DNA of 64,000 nt, taken from Mesorhizobium sp. L2C084A000. Its GTDB lineage: Bacteria > Pseudomonadota > Alphaproteobacteria > Rhizobiales > Rhizobiaceae. The notes beneath the pieces are model-generated. The model worked only from the letters and a program-made list of their open reading frames with translations, was not told where the DNA came from and did no database searches. A program made the position numbers and the translations under genes. Positions 53,827 to 62,165 of this stretch are shown piece after piece (the first letter of the stretch is position 1; every line of letters starts with the position of its first letter). The DNA lies in NCBI RefSeq assembly GCF_000502875.1, contig NZ_AYWX01000004.1:163442-227441 (forward strand), read 5' to 3'.

Positions 53827-55026
53827 TCAGTTCGACGCTGCCGCTGATGCCGAACCAGATGGGGCGGTACGGCTGTCGACGGCGACGACGACGCTCAGGC
53901 CGGCGCGCAGCTTGCCGCTCTTCAGCGCATCGGCGGGCACATCGATGCGGACCGGAACGCGCTGCACGACCTTGGTGAAGTTGCCGGTGGCGTTTTCGGG
54001 CGGCAGCAGCGAGAACACGGCACCCGAAGCCGGCGCCAGCGACGAGACGGTTCCCTCGAAGTCCTGGCCGTCGGTCGCATCGACCGAGATCTTGACCTTC
54101 TCGCCGGGCACCAGCCGGGCAAGCTGCGTCTCCTTGAAGTTGGCGACGATGTAGAGCTTGTCCATCGGCACGATGACGGCGAGCTTCTGGCCGGGGCTGA
54201 CAAGGTCGCCCTGTTCGACAGAGCGGTTGCCGACGATGCCGTCATAAGGCGCCTTGAGCACGGTGAAGGAAAGATCGCGCAGCGCCTTGTCATGGCTGAG
54301 CTGCAGGGACGCCAGCGTGCTCGCCGATTCCGCGCGTTGCGCCTGCAGCACGCCGATATTGGCCTGCGCGGCGGCGATCTGTGCGTCGGCGCCGACAAGG
54401 GCGGCATCGGCCTGCTGGACCGCCGTCTGGGCGTCGTCCAGCTGCGCCTGCGTGCCGACATGCGTCTTGAGCAGCTGCGAGGCGCGCGCCGCGACCTTGG
54501 CTGCATTGTCGGCGGCGGCCTGATCGGCGACCTTCTGCGCCTGGGCCTGCTGCAGCGAGGCGCGGGCTGCGTCGGTCTGGGCGTCAATACGGTCGAGCGT
54601 CTTGCTCAAGGTGGCGATCTGCGCCTCGGCCTGGGCGACGGCAATCTTGTAATCGCCGTCATCGACGACGAGCAGCGGATCGCCGGCCTTGACCAGCTGG
54701 TTCTCGCTGACCTTGACCTGATCGACATAGCCGGAAATCTTGGGCGAGATGAACGCCATGTCCGCCTGGACATAGGCGTCATCCGTCGAGATCATGAAGC
54801 GGCCCGTTGTCCAGTAATCGTAACCGTACCAGGCGCCGGCGCTCAGCAAGGCGACGCCGATGATCGGCAGCAGAAAAGAACGCACCGAGCGCTTCTTCTT
54901 GACCGGAGCCTCTGCCGGCGGCGACGAGACGGGCTGGACAGGCATATCCGGCGCTTCCGTCGCCGGCGCAACCTTGGCGTTGGGGAAGGGACGGACTTCG
55001 GCTGTGGTCGGCGCGTTCGAGGACAT
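53827..55026 (-). CDS. HlyD/EmrA-type membrane fusion protein (system 1)
   Basis: 399 residues. One N-terminal span follows a basic stretch (KKKRSVRSFLLPIIGVALLS). Then come the lipoyl-like half-motif DAYVQADMAFISPKISGYVD, a long coiled-coil hairpin (about residues 130-240, with TLSKTLDRIDAQTDAARASL), and the second half VLKAPYDGIVGNRSVEQGDLVSPG. It links the MFS pump to an outer-membrane channel. Transcribed first in the two-gene operon, with a 22-bp gap to the pump gene. Confidence 0.92.
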   Translation of the reverse strand: MSSNAPTTAEVRPFPNAKVAPATEAPDMPVQPVSSPPAEAPVKKKRSVRSFLLPIIGVALLSAGAWYGYDYWTTGRFMISTDDAYVQADMAFISPKISGYVDQVKVSENQLVKAGDPLLVVDDGDYKIAVAQAEAQIATLSKTLDRIDAQTDAARASLQQAQAQKVADQAAADNAAKVAARASQLLKTHVGTQAQLDDAQTAVQQADAALVGADAQIAAAQANIGVLQAQRAESASTLASLQLSHDKALRDLSFTVLKAPYDGIVGNRSVEQGDLVSPGQKLAVIVPMDKLYIVANFKETQLARLVPGEKVKISVDATDGQDFEGTVSSLAPASGAVFSLLPPENATGNFTKVVQRVPVRIDVPADALKSGKLRAGLSVVVAVDSRTAPSGSASAAASN

Positions 55027-55056
55027 GACATCTCTCTAAAGTTATAATATGATACT

Positions 55057-55070
55057 GAACCGTTCGGTTC
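55057..55070. promoter_or_regulatory. TetR operator 1 (GAACC-N4-GGTTC)
   Basis: GAACCGTTCGGTTC is an inverted repeat with five- to six-base half-sites. It lies 31 bases upstream of the fusion-protein start on the minus strand, near that promoter. The identical half-sites recur in operator 2. Confidence 0.7.
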
Positions 55071-55080
55071 GATCCGGCCG

Positions 55081-55109
55081 TTGACATAGCGCGTAAAGAG
55101 GACCATATC
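55081..55109 (+). promoter_or_regulatory. Promoter of the TetR gene
   Basis: TTGACA (55081-55086), a 17-bp spacer and CATATC (55104-55109) form a plausible sigma-70 promoter directed to the tetR gene. Operator 2 starts nine bases downstream, so binding there would repress the gene itself. Confidence 0.55.
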
Positions 55110-55117
55110 AAGGGCAA

Positions 55118-55135
55118 TCGAACCGCTTGGTTCGA
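55118..55135. promoter_or_regulatory. TetR operator 2 (TCGAACC-N4-GGTTCGA)
   Basis: TCGAACCGCTTGGTTCGA is symmetric in its outer seven bases on each side. It shares GAACC-N4-GGTTC with operator 1 and is placed over the expected transcription start of tetR. Together the sites indicate a regulator controlling both itself and the exporter. Confidence 0.75.
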
Positions 55136-55158
55136 ATTATTTTCGAGGTGTGACTTTC

Positions 55159-55893
55159 ATGGCCGAGACCCCGCCCAATGTCGAAAACGAGTCGTGCGAC
55201 GACCTGTTGGAAAGCTTGCGCCGTGGCCGCCCGGCCGCGGGGCAGGATCCGGTCAAGCGCAGCCAGATCATCGACGGCGCCCGTCGTGTCTTCATCGACA
55301 AGGGCTTCGAAGCCGCCTCGATGAACGACATCACCCGCGAGGCCGGTGTCTCCAAGGGTACGATCTACGTCTACTTCGCCAACAAGGAGGAGCTGTTCGA
55401 GGCGCTGATCGAGGAAGAGCGCGGCACCATCTTCAAGAACATGTATGACGTGCTGGACAACGCCGACAACCTGCGCGAGACGCTGGTGAAGTTCGGCAAG
55501 GTGCTGGCCCTCAAGATCACGTCGGCCAAGGTCATCCAGGCACAGCGCACGGTGATCGGGGCATCCGACCGGATACCCGACATGGGCGCGCGTTTTTACG
55601 AGCGCGGTCCCAAGCGTGGCCACGACAAGGTCGCGGCCTTTCTCAATGCCGCCATCGAGCGCGACCTGCTGCGCATCGACGATGTCGATCTTGCCGCCTA
55701 TCAGTTCACCGAACTGTGCCTGGCCGGTCTGTTCCGCCAGTGCATCTTCGCCTACCGCACGAAAGCCCCGACCCAGGACGAGATCGATCACATCGTCAGG
55801 TCAGGCGTCAGCATGTTCCTCAGGGCATACGGCACCGAAAGGCTTGTGGCGGAAGAAGGCCATCAGACGATTGCTATCGAGGCCAAGCCTTAA
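55159..55893 (+). CDS. TetR family repressor of exporter system 1
   Basis: 244 residues from ATG 55159; GTG 55150 is possible. An N-terminal extension of about 30 residues precedes the helix-turn-helix: QIIDGARRVFIDKGFEAASM and DITREAGVSKGTIYVYFANK. The C-terminal ligand domain includes LNAAIERDLLRIDDVDLAAY. Such regulators respond to compounds handled by the adjacent pump. Two operators stand in the 132-bp divergent gap. Confidence 0.9.
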   Translation: MAETPPNVENESCDDLLESLRRGRPAAGQDPVKRSQIIDGARRVFIDKGFEAASMNDITREAGVSKGTIYVYFANKEELFEALIEEERGTIFKNMYDVLDNADNLRETLVKFGKVLALKITSAKVIQAQRTVIGASDRIPDMGARFYERGPKRGHDKVAAFLNAAIERDLLRIDDVDLAAYQFTELCLAGLFRQCIFAYRTKAPTQDEIDHIVRSGVSMFLRAYGTERLVAEEGHQTIAIEAKP

Positions 55894-55908
55894 CCCAGTT
55901 CTAAGGTG

Positions 55909-56041
55909 TGTTGAGATTCAGGTCAGGCCGAGCCGAAAACGGTGGCTTTCGAGAACCGGAGCGGAGCGGACATTCGGGTCCGTGAGCACCGGAAGCGCAG
56001 AAAGCCGTCGTTTGCAGGCCGGCATCACCTGAATATCGACA
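55909..56041. repeat. Large imperfect palindromic repeat between tetR and engB
   Basis: The ends TGTTGAGATTCAGGT (55909-55923) and ACCTGAATATCGACA (56027-56041) are inverted with 13 of 15 positions matching; inside, AAACGGTGGCTTTC pairs with GAAAGCCGTCGTTT at 12 of 14. The 133-bp element lies between two convergent genes. I recall similar elements in multiple copies in Mesorhizobium genomes; only one copy is seen in this window. Confidence 0.65.
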
Positions 56042-56045
56042 TAGC

Positions 56046-56705
56046 TTAGCCGCCATTGGCGGCAAGCACGATGGCCGCCTGCAATTCCTGAAGGCCCTCG
56101 GCTTTTTCCGAAGACGTCGCCAGCACGAACGGAAACGCCGCCGGCCGCTTCTTGATCTTTGCCAGCGTCTCCTCGATCAGCCGCGGCACGCCGGCAGTCT
56201 TGATCTTGTCGGTCTTGGTCAGGACGATCTGGTAGGACACCGCCGCCTTGTCGAGCAGCGACAGCACTTCATCGTCCTTGGCCTTGATGCCGTGGCGGGC
56301 GTCGATCAGCACATAGACACGCTTCAGCGTGACGCGGCCCTTGAGATAGTCGAAGACCAGCTTGGTCCACTCGTCGACTTTCTCCTTCGGCGCGGTGGCG
56401 TAGCCATAGCCGGGCATGTCGACCAGCGCCAAGGGCGGCAGGTCGGCGCCCTCACCCGAAAATCCGTCCGGCACGAAATAGTTGAGTTCCTGCGTGCGCC
56501 CCGGCGTGTTGGAAGTGCGCGCCAGCCCCTTCTGGTTGACCAGCGCGTTGATCAGCGACGACTTGCCGACATTCGAGCGGCCGGCAAAGGCGATTTCCGG
56601 CGGCCCTTCCGGCGGCAGGAACTTCATGGCCGGAACGCCGCGAATGAAGATCCATCCTCGCGTAAACAGTTCGGTGCCGATTGTGCTGCTGTTCAGAGCG
56701 TTCAA
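56046..56705 (-). CDS. engB: Ribosome biogenesis GTP-binding protein EngB/YihA
   Basis: 219 residues from TTG 56705, chosen because GGAGG lies seven bases upstream and the TTGA overlaps the stop of the previous gene; a longer frame upstream runs inside that gene. GTPase motifs are G1 [18 protein letters not shown]2 region [14 protein letters not shown]3 VDMPGYGYA and G4 LTKTDKIK. It acts in large-subunit assembly. The pre-domain [18 protein letters not shown] is typical of alphaproteobacteria. Confidence 0.93.
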   Translation of the reverse strand: MNALNSSTIGTELFTRGWIFIRGVPAMKFLPPEGPPEIAFAGRSNVGKSSLINALVNQKGLARTSNTPGRTQELNYFVPDGFSGEGADLPPLALVDMPGYGYATAPKEKVDEWTKLVFDYLKGRVTLKRVYVLIDARHGIKAKDDEVLSLLDKAAVSYQIVLTKTDKIKTAGVPRLIEETLAKIKKRPAAFPFVLATSSEKAEGLQELQAAIVLAANGG

Positions 56706-57340
56706 GCTGCTGCCTCCAGAAGAGAAATATTGGCACCCCGGATAGCATCGAGGTTGCGGCTGACCTTGTCCACCGGCCAGTCCCACCACGCCACCGCCAG
56801 CAGCCGCCTGATTGTCCGGTCGTCGAAACGCATCTTTACCACCTTGGCCGCGTTGCCGGCGACGATCGCATAGGGCGGCACGTCATGTGTCACCACCGAT
56901 TTCGCGGCAACGATGGCGCCGTGGCCGATTTCCACCCCGGGCAAGATCACCGCCTCCATGCCGATCCAGACGTCGCTGCCGACAATGGTGTCGCCGCGCA
57001 CTTCCCTAGACCAGGTCGCCGGGTCAAAACCCTTTTCCCAGCCATGGCCGAAAATATTGAACGGATAGGTCGAAAAGCCGGACATAGCGTGGTTGGCGCC
57101 GTTCATGATGAAGCGCGCGCCCTCGGCGATGGCGCAGAACCTGCCGATGATCAGCTTGTCGCCAATGAACGGATAATGGTGCAGGACGCATTTTTCGGCG
57201 AATTTGTCCGGACCGTCGGGGTCGTCATAATAGGTGAAGTCGCCGACCTCGATGTTCGGCGCGTTCACCAGCCCCTTGAGGAAGCCGACGCGGGTATGCA
57301 TCGGGATCGGGTGCTTGATGTCTGGGTTGGGTCCGTCCAT
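56702..57340 (-). CDS. Xenobiotic acetyltransferase (Vat/CatB family, left-handed beta-helix)
   Basis: 212 residues from ATG 57340, chosen because [13 protein letters not shown] matches the usual start of Vat/CatB proteins; ATG 57376 would add 12 residues. Close-fit segments are [59 protein letters not shown] and [15 protein letters not shown]. Family members acetylate streptogramin A or chloramphenicol; whether this one gives resistance is unknown. The stop overlaps the engB start, so expression is coupled. Confidence 0.9.
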   Translation of the reverse strand: MDGPNPDIKHPIPMHTRVGFLKGLVNAPNIEVGDFTYYDDPDGPDKFAEKCVLHHYPFIGDKLIIGRFCAIAEGARFIMNGANHAMSGFSTYPFNIFGHGWEKGFDPATWSREVRGDTIVGSDVWIGMEAVILPGVEIGHGAIVAAKSVVTHDVPPYAIVAGNAAKVVKMRFDDRTIRRLLAVAWWDWPVDKVSRNLDAIRGANISLLEAAA

Positions 57341-57464
57341 GTCGAAATCCGTCAGAGAAATGGCCGCCAGGCGCATCCGAAACTCGAATGCGCCCGTTCA
57401 AAATAGCGTGATCCGCCCTATAGCACCAATCGGGCGACGAGCGAGCTTTCCTTGACGGTCTTGC

Positions 57465-57779
57465 TCATTTGCTGCCGCGGCAGATCACGATCGGATCGGA
57501 CAGCGCGCTGTCGAAACCGCTGCCCTGATAGACGGTGACGTTCGCCGCGCCGGGCGGCAGCATGAAGCTGCCTTCGACGATTTTCTGGTCTCCGGTCGGC
57601 ATGTGGAGAGCCCAGCTATAGGTGCAAAACTGAGGCGGCGCCTGGGGTTCGACGTGGCTGCAGTTCAATTGCGCGCCACCCAGCATGGCGGCGCCACCGC
57701 AGCTGACGGCGTCCTTTGCGAACGCAATGCCCGGCCATCCCGCGATGGCCGATACGGTCAATATCTTCAGCCACTTCAT
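57465..57779 (-). CDS. Small secreted protein of unknown function
   Basis: 104 residues from ATG 57779. A signal peptide (WLKILTVSAIAGWPGIAFA) precedes a mature part of about 80 residues with four Cys (VSCGGA, LNCSHV, FCTYSW, VICRG), which could form two disulfides in the periplasm. I do not recognise the family. It is divergent from the marR region. Confidence 0.65.
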   Translation of the reverse strand: MKWLKILTVSAIAGWPGIAFAKDAVSCGGAAMLGGAQLNCSHVEPQAPPQFCTYSWALHMPTGDQKIVEGSFMLPPGAANVTVYQGSGFDSALSDPIVICRGSK

Positions 57780-57958
57780 CGTCTCATCCCTGCGCGGCAA
57801 CAGCCTGCTACCGGAGCCTTTTTGTGGCGTCGCAGCCCATGCGTCATTTTTTCCAGGCGGGCTTAGTCCGTCTTGCGCACCGCGTCCAGCGGGATTATGT
57901 GCATGATGATAATAAGCATGCTCACTAAAAGTCGCGCCGAAAAACTCCAGTGCCTCCC

Positions 57959-58422
57959 ATGCCATCGTCACCCAACATCAGCTTCGTGCTGCACGATGTC
58001 GCGCGCCTGCTTCGAAAGCGGTTCGAGCAGAGGTCGCGGGCATCGGGGCTGACCAGCGCCCAGTGGCAGGTGCTGGCCTATCTCTGCCTGCATGAAGGCA
58101 TCCACCAGAGCAAACTGGCCGATCTTATCGAGATCACGCCGATCACGCTCGCCCGGCTGCTCGACAGGATGGAGGCACGCAGCTTCATCGAGCGCCGGCC
58201 CAATCCCGCCGACCGCCTGGCATGGCTGCTTTACCTGAAGCCGCAAGCCCATCCGCTTATCGAAATCATGCGCAGCAATGGGCAGAAGACGCGTGACGAG
58301 GCCTTCGTCGGCCTTTCCGCGGATGCGCAACTGCATCTGCTGCAAACCCTATCCTCATCAAATCCAATCTGCTCGCGGCTTGCGCCCAGCCTGCCGCCGA
58401 CCGGGAGAAAACACATGGCTGA
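57959..58422 (+). pseudogene. MarR family regulator with a frameshift, fused in frame to the next gene
   Basis: From ATG 57959 a MarR winged helix is intact: TSAQWQVLAYLCLHEGIHQS, EITPITLARLLDRMEARSFI and ERRPNPADRLAW. After about codon 131 (58349-58357) the frame loses the normal C terminus. One base earlier in frame, codons from 58357 read IKSNLLAACAQPAADREKTH, Gly, then stop at 58420-58422, which is the expected MarR ending. A single-base loss near 58352 thus removes the natural stop and runs the frame into the HlyD gene, giving one 582-codon ORF. Either a real mutation or a sequencing error; the DNA-binding part may still work. Confidence 0.75.
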
Positions 58423-59707
58423 ATCAACCTCACCAAAGAAGCCTGTCGAAGAAGATGGATCCGCCGCCGACCGGGCGCGCGATCAGGTCATCCGACTGGA
58501 CAGCGAACGCGAGCAAAGGCGAGCCGGCACCCTCATCGACAATGACGAGCTCGAAGCACCGGTCGCCCTGGAGCCGGCGGCGCTCGAGGCTCCGTCCAAG
58601 GAGCCACGCCAGGCCGGGGTTGCGGTGGCGCCTCCGGCGACGGTTAAGCCCAGGCGCAGCCTGACGCGGCCGATCCTGTTTGCCCTGCTTCCGGTCGCCC
58701 TGGTCGTCGGCGGCTACTACTACGTCATCGGCGGCCAGGTCATGACGACCGACAATGCCTACATCCAGGCGCAGTCGCTCGGCGTTTCCACCGATGTCTC
58801 CGGCACTGTGTCCGAGATCGACGTGCACGAGAACGAGGCGGTGAAGAAGGACCAGGTGCTTTTCCGGCTGCGGCCGGCCTCTTTCGAAACCGCTCTTGCC
58901 GCCGCCCAGGCGCAGCTCGGCACGGTGCGCAACCAGGTGCTGACCCTGCAGGCGAGTTACCTGCAGTCGCAGGCGCTGATCGAGCAGGCGCAGGCCGACA
59001 TCCCCTACTACGAGGCCGCTTTCCAGCGCCAGCAGGATCTGCTCAAGACCTCCACCTCCTCCAAGGCGACCTTCGACAGCGCCCAACACGACCTCGTCGC
59101 CGCCCGCCAGAAAGTGTCCGTTGCCCAAGCGCAGGCACAGGCGACGCTTGCCCAGCTTGGCGGCGACGCCAGCCAGCCGGTGGAGAAGAATCCGTTCTAC
59201 CTTCAGGCGCAATCGGCGGTCGACGACGCCCAGCGCAACCTTGCCGATTCCATCGTCAAGGCGCCGTTCGACGGCATCGTCACCAATGTCGACGCGCTTC
59301 AGGTCGGCAAGTACCTGCCGGCTTCGCAGCCGGCCTTCAGCCTGATTTCGGCGACCGATCTGTGGATCGCGGCGGAGCCGAAGGAAACCGAACTGACCTA
59401 TGTGCGGCCGGGACAGACGGCGACGATCAGCGTCGACAGCTACCCGGGTGCCGTCTGGCACGGTACGGTCGCCTCGATCAGCCCGGCGTCGTCGTCGAGC
59501 TTCTCCTTGCTTCCGGCGCAGAACACCACCGGCAACTGGGTCAAGGTCGTACAACGCATTCCGATGCGCGTGACGTTGGACGATCTCCAGGGCAAGCCGC
59601 CGTTGCGTGGCGGGATGAGCGTCGTGGTCGGCATCGATACCGGCCATGCGCGCGGCCTGCCGGACTTCGTGACGGACCTCCTCGGCCGGTTCGGACAAAA
59701 GTCATGA
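58415..59707 (+). CDS. HlyD/EmrA-type membrane fusion protein (system 2)
   Basis: 430 residues from ATG 58415, with GGGAG seven bases upstream, so it has its own start despite being in frame with the broken marR. A soluble charged N-terminal stretch of about 80 residues precedes one span (PILFALLPVALVVGGYYYVI). Then come DNAYIQAQSLGVSTDVSGTV, a coiled-coil hairpin and IVKAPFDGIVTNVDALQVG. It couples the following MFS pump to an outer-membrane channel. Its stop overlaps the pump start (ATGA). Confidence 0.9.
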   Translation: MAESTSPKKPVEEDGSAADRARDQVIRLDSEREQRRAGTLIDNDELEAPVALEPAALEAPSKEPRQAGVAVAPPATVKPRRSLTRPILFALLPVALVVGGYYYVIGGQVMTTDNAYIQAQSLGVSTDVSGTVSEIDVHENEAVKKDQVLFRLRPASFETALAAAQAQLGTVRNQVLTLQASYLQSQALIEQAQADIPYYEAAFQRQQDLLKTSTSSKATFDSAQHDLVAARQKVSVAQAQAQATLAQLGGDASQPVEKNPFYLQAQSAVDDAQRNLADSIVKAPFDGIVTNVDALQVGKYLPASQPAFSLISATDLWIAAEPKETELTYVRPGQTATISVDSYPGAVWHGTVASISPASSSSFSLLPAQNTTGNWVKVVQRIPMRVTLDDLQGKPPLRGGMSVVVGIDTGHARGLPDFVTDLLGRFGQKS

Positions 59708-61245
59708 CCGGCGCGTCCGCGACAGGTGGCGTGGTCGCCAATCGCGGCGCCATCACCGCCTGCGTGATCCTCGCCGTCATCATGCAGGCGCTGGACACGA
59801 CCATCGCCAATGTGGCGCTGCCCTATATCCAGGGCAGCGTTTCGGCGAGCGCCGACCAGATAAACTGGGTGCTGACGTCCTACATCGTCGCGGCGGCCGT
59901 CATGACGCCGCCTTCGGGCTATCTTGCCAATCGTTTCGGCCGCAAGCGCATCCTTTTGATATCCATCACCGGCTTCGTCGTCGCATCGGTGCTGTGCGGG
60001 TTCGCGCAGTCGCTGCCGCAGATCGTCGGCTTCCGCCTGCTGCAAGGCCTGTTCGGCGCGGCCCTGGTGCCGCTGGCGCAGAGCATCCTGCTCGACATCT
60101 ACAGCGTCGAGGAGCGCGGCTCGGCGATGGCGCTGTTCGGCGTTTCGGTAATGGTCGGGCCGGTGCTCGGGCCGGTCATCGGCGGCTGGCTGACCGAGAA
60201 TGTCAGCTGGCGCTGGGTGTTCTACATCAACGTCCCGATCGGCGCCCTGGCTTTCGCCGGCGTGTCGATGTTCGTCCAGGAAACCAAGACCGACCTCAAG
60301 GCCAGGCTGGACTGGCTGGGCTTCGGCATGCTCAGCATAACCATCGCCGCGCTGCAGATGTTCCTTGATCGCGGCGAGCAGCTCAACTGGTTCTCGTCGT
60401 CCGAGATCATCGTCGAGGCGCTGATCTGCGCGTCGGCCTTCTACATCTTCCTCGTCCACACCTTCACCGCCAAAAACACCTTCGTGAACCCGCGGCTGTT
60501 CCTCGACAGGAATTTCGCAGTCGGCATGATCTTCATCTTCATCATCGGCATCACCTATCTGGCCTCGCTGGCCCTGATGACGCCTTATCTGCAGACGCTG
60601 ATGGGCTATCCGGTGGTGACGGCCGGCATCGTCATGGGGCCGCGTGGGCTTGGGACCATGGCTTGCATGTTCCTGGTCGGCAGGCTGATCGGCAAGGTGG
60701 ACACGCGCTGGCTGCTGCTGACCGGCCTGCTGGTCACCGCCTGGGCGATGTACGACATGACCGGCTGGACCCCTGATGTGTCGCAATGGACGATCATCAG
60801 CACCGGCTTCATCCAGGGCGCTGGCCTCGGCTTCCTGTTCGTGCCGCTGACCACCATCACCTTCGCCACGCTGGCGCCGGAGCGGCGCGCGGAAGGCACA
60901 GGCCTTTACAATCTGTCGCGAAACATCGGCTCCAGCGTCGGCATATCGGTGGTCACCGCGCTGTTAACGCAGAACGTGCAGATCAACCACGCCAACATCG
61001 CCACCTATGTGACGCCCTACAATCAGGCGTTCAGCAATCCGGCGATCTTCCAGGCGATGAACCCTTACAGCGCCGCCGGGCGTGCCGCGCTCGACGGCGT
61101 GGTGACGCTGCAGGCGACCATCATCAGCTACATGAACGACTTCAAGCTGATGATGATCCTGTCGCTTGCCGCCATTCCACTGGTTCTGTTGCTGCGCAAG
61201 CCGGCGACTCCGGCCAAGATCGACCACAGCGCCGTGATGGAGTGA
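59704..61245 (+). CDS. DHA2-family MFS multidrug exporter, EmrB type (system 2)
   Basis: 513 residues from ATG 59704, overlapping the fusion-protein stop. About 14 spans; marks are VIMQALDTTIANVALPYIQG in span one, INWVLTSYIVAAAVMTPPSG, RFGRKRILLIS, LVPLAQSILLDIY and PVIGGWLTENVSWRWVFYIN. Likely expels drugs or other amphiphiles. Only distantly similar to system 1, so it is a separate paralog, not a recent copy. Confidence 0.92.
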   Translation: MTGASATGGVVANRGAITACVILAVIMQALDTTIANVALPYIQGSVSASADQINWVLTSYIVAAAVMTPPSGYLANRFGRKRILLISITGFVVASVLCGFAQSLPQIVGFRLLQGLFGAALVPLAQSILLDIYSVEERGSAMALFGVSVMVGPVLGPVIGGWLTENVSWRWVFYINVPIGALAFAGVSMFVQETKTDLKARLDWLGFGMLSITIAALQMFLDRGEQLNWFSSSEIIVEALICASAFYIFLVHTFTAKNTFVNPRLFLDRNFAVGMIFIFIIGITYLASLALMTPYLQTLMGYPVVTAGIVMGPRGLGTMACMFLVGRLIGKVDTRWLLLTGLLVTAWAMYDMTGWTPDVSQWTIISTGFIQGAGLGFLFVPLTTITFATLAPERRAEGTGLYNLSRNIGSSVGISVVTALLTQNVQINHANIATYVTPYNQAFSNPAIFQAMNPYSAAGRAALDGVVTLQATIISYMNDFKLMMILSLAAIPLVLLLRKPATPAKIDHSAVME

Positions 61246-61289
61246 CGGTCGAAGCTCATCCGGCAGGACAAGCAACAGCCGAAAAGAAA

Positions 61290-61321
61290 CCGGGGTCCTG
61301 TGAGGGACTACAGGACCCCGG
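61290..61321. terminator. Bidirectional hairpin between pump 2 and fasciclin copy 2
   Basis: CCGGGGTCCTGT (61290-61301) pairs perfectly with ACAGGACCCCGG (61310-61321), a 12-bp GC-rich stem with an eight-base loop. It sits between convergent genes. No T run follows on either strand. Confidence 0.65.
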
Positions 61322-61428
61322 CCGATGCCGATACGACTTCCCAAGAAACATGGCACCTCGTCATGAGGTGGGACGGCAGGCCGAGAAAGCCCCAACGGAC
61401 CTGCCTTGATCCCCTTTGCCGAAAGCCG

Positions 61429-61989
61429 TTACTTTGGCAACAGCACCTTGTTGACGACATGGATGACGCCGTTCGACTGGTTGACGTCGGCGATCGTCAC
61501 TCGCGCCTCGCCGCCTGACTCATCCATGATGTAGAGCTTGCCCTTCTTGACTTCGGCGGTCAGCGTGTCACCGGAGACGGTTTTCATCTCGTACTTGCCG
61601 CCCATCGCCCTGGCCTTCTTCATCATTTCGGCGCCCGAAATCTTGCCGGCCACGACATGCGCGGTCAGCACCTTGGTGAGCTTGTCCTTGTTCTCCGGCT
61701 TCAGCAGCGTGTCGACGGTGCCCTTGGGCAATTTCGCAAACGCTGCATTGGTCGGGGCAAAGACTGTGAACGGGCCAGCGCCCTGCAGCGTGTCGACCAG
61801 GCCGGCGGCCTTGACCGCGGCGACCAGCGTCGTGTGATCCTTCGAATTGACGGCGTTCTCGACGATGTTCTTGGTGGTGTACATCGGCGCGCCGCCGACA
61901 TTCGGGTTTTTGGCATAGGCGGGCGCGGCAATCGCCACGCCGGCGATGAGCGCGGAAAAGGCGATGGTCCTGAATGACGGCAAGCGCAT
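61429..61989 (-). CDS. Fasciclin (FAS1) domain secreted protein, copy 2
   Basis: 186 residues from ATG 61989 with GGAGGAAG upstream. Signal peptide RLPSFRTIAFSALIAGVAIA ends in APAYA. The FAS1 domain is highly similar to copy 1: SKDHTTLVAAVKAAGLVDTL, GPFTVFAPTNAAFAKLPKG, LTKVLTAHVVAGKISGAEMM and SNGVIHVVNKVLLPK. The middle part differs more, with a basic KKARAMGGKYEMKTVSG. Clear paralogs, 10 kb apart in opposite orientation. Confidence 0.92.
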   Translation of the reverse strand: MRLPSFRTIAFSALIAGVAIAAPAYAKNPNVGGAPMYTTKNIVENAVNSKDHTTLVAAVKAAGLVDTLQGAGPFTVFAPTNAAFAKLPKGTVDTLLKPENKDKLTKVLTAHVVAGKISGAEMMKKARAMGGKYEMKTVSGDTLTAEVKKGKLYIMDESGGEARVTIADVNQSNGVIHVVNKVLLPK

Positions 61990-62115
61990 GTGGTCTTCCT
62001 CCGGGTGAGGGCTGATCGGAATTGATAGCCTTTGGAAACGCACAGGCAGTCACGCCCCCGGCGAGGCGCAAGTTTCGCCGATCACGGGAACGTGATCCCG
62101 GAGTTGCTTAAACGG

Positions 62116-62141
62116 AAAAAGCCCCGCGCGAGCGGGGCTTT
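62116..62141 (-). terminator. Rho-independent terminator after yidC
   Basis: AAAGCCCCG (62118-62126) pairs with CGGGGCTTT (62133-62141) with a six-base loop. Read in the yidC direction (minus strand) the stem ends in CTTTTTCC. It lies 25 bases past the yidC stop and before the fasciclin gene. Confidence 0.85.
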
Positions 62142-62165
62142 GAGGCTGGAGAAAGCGCTGCGCTT

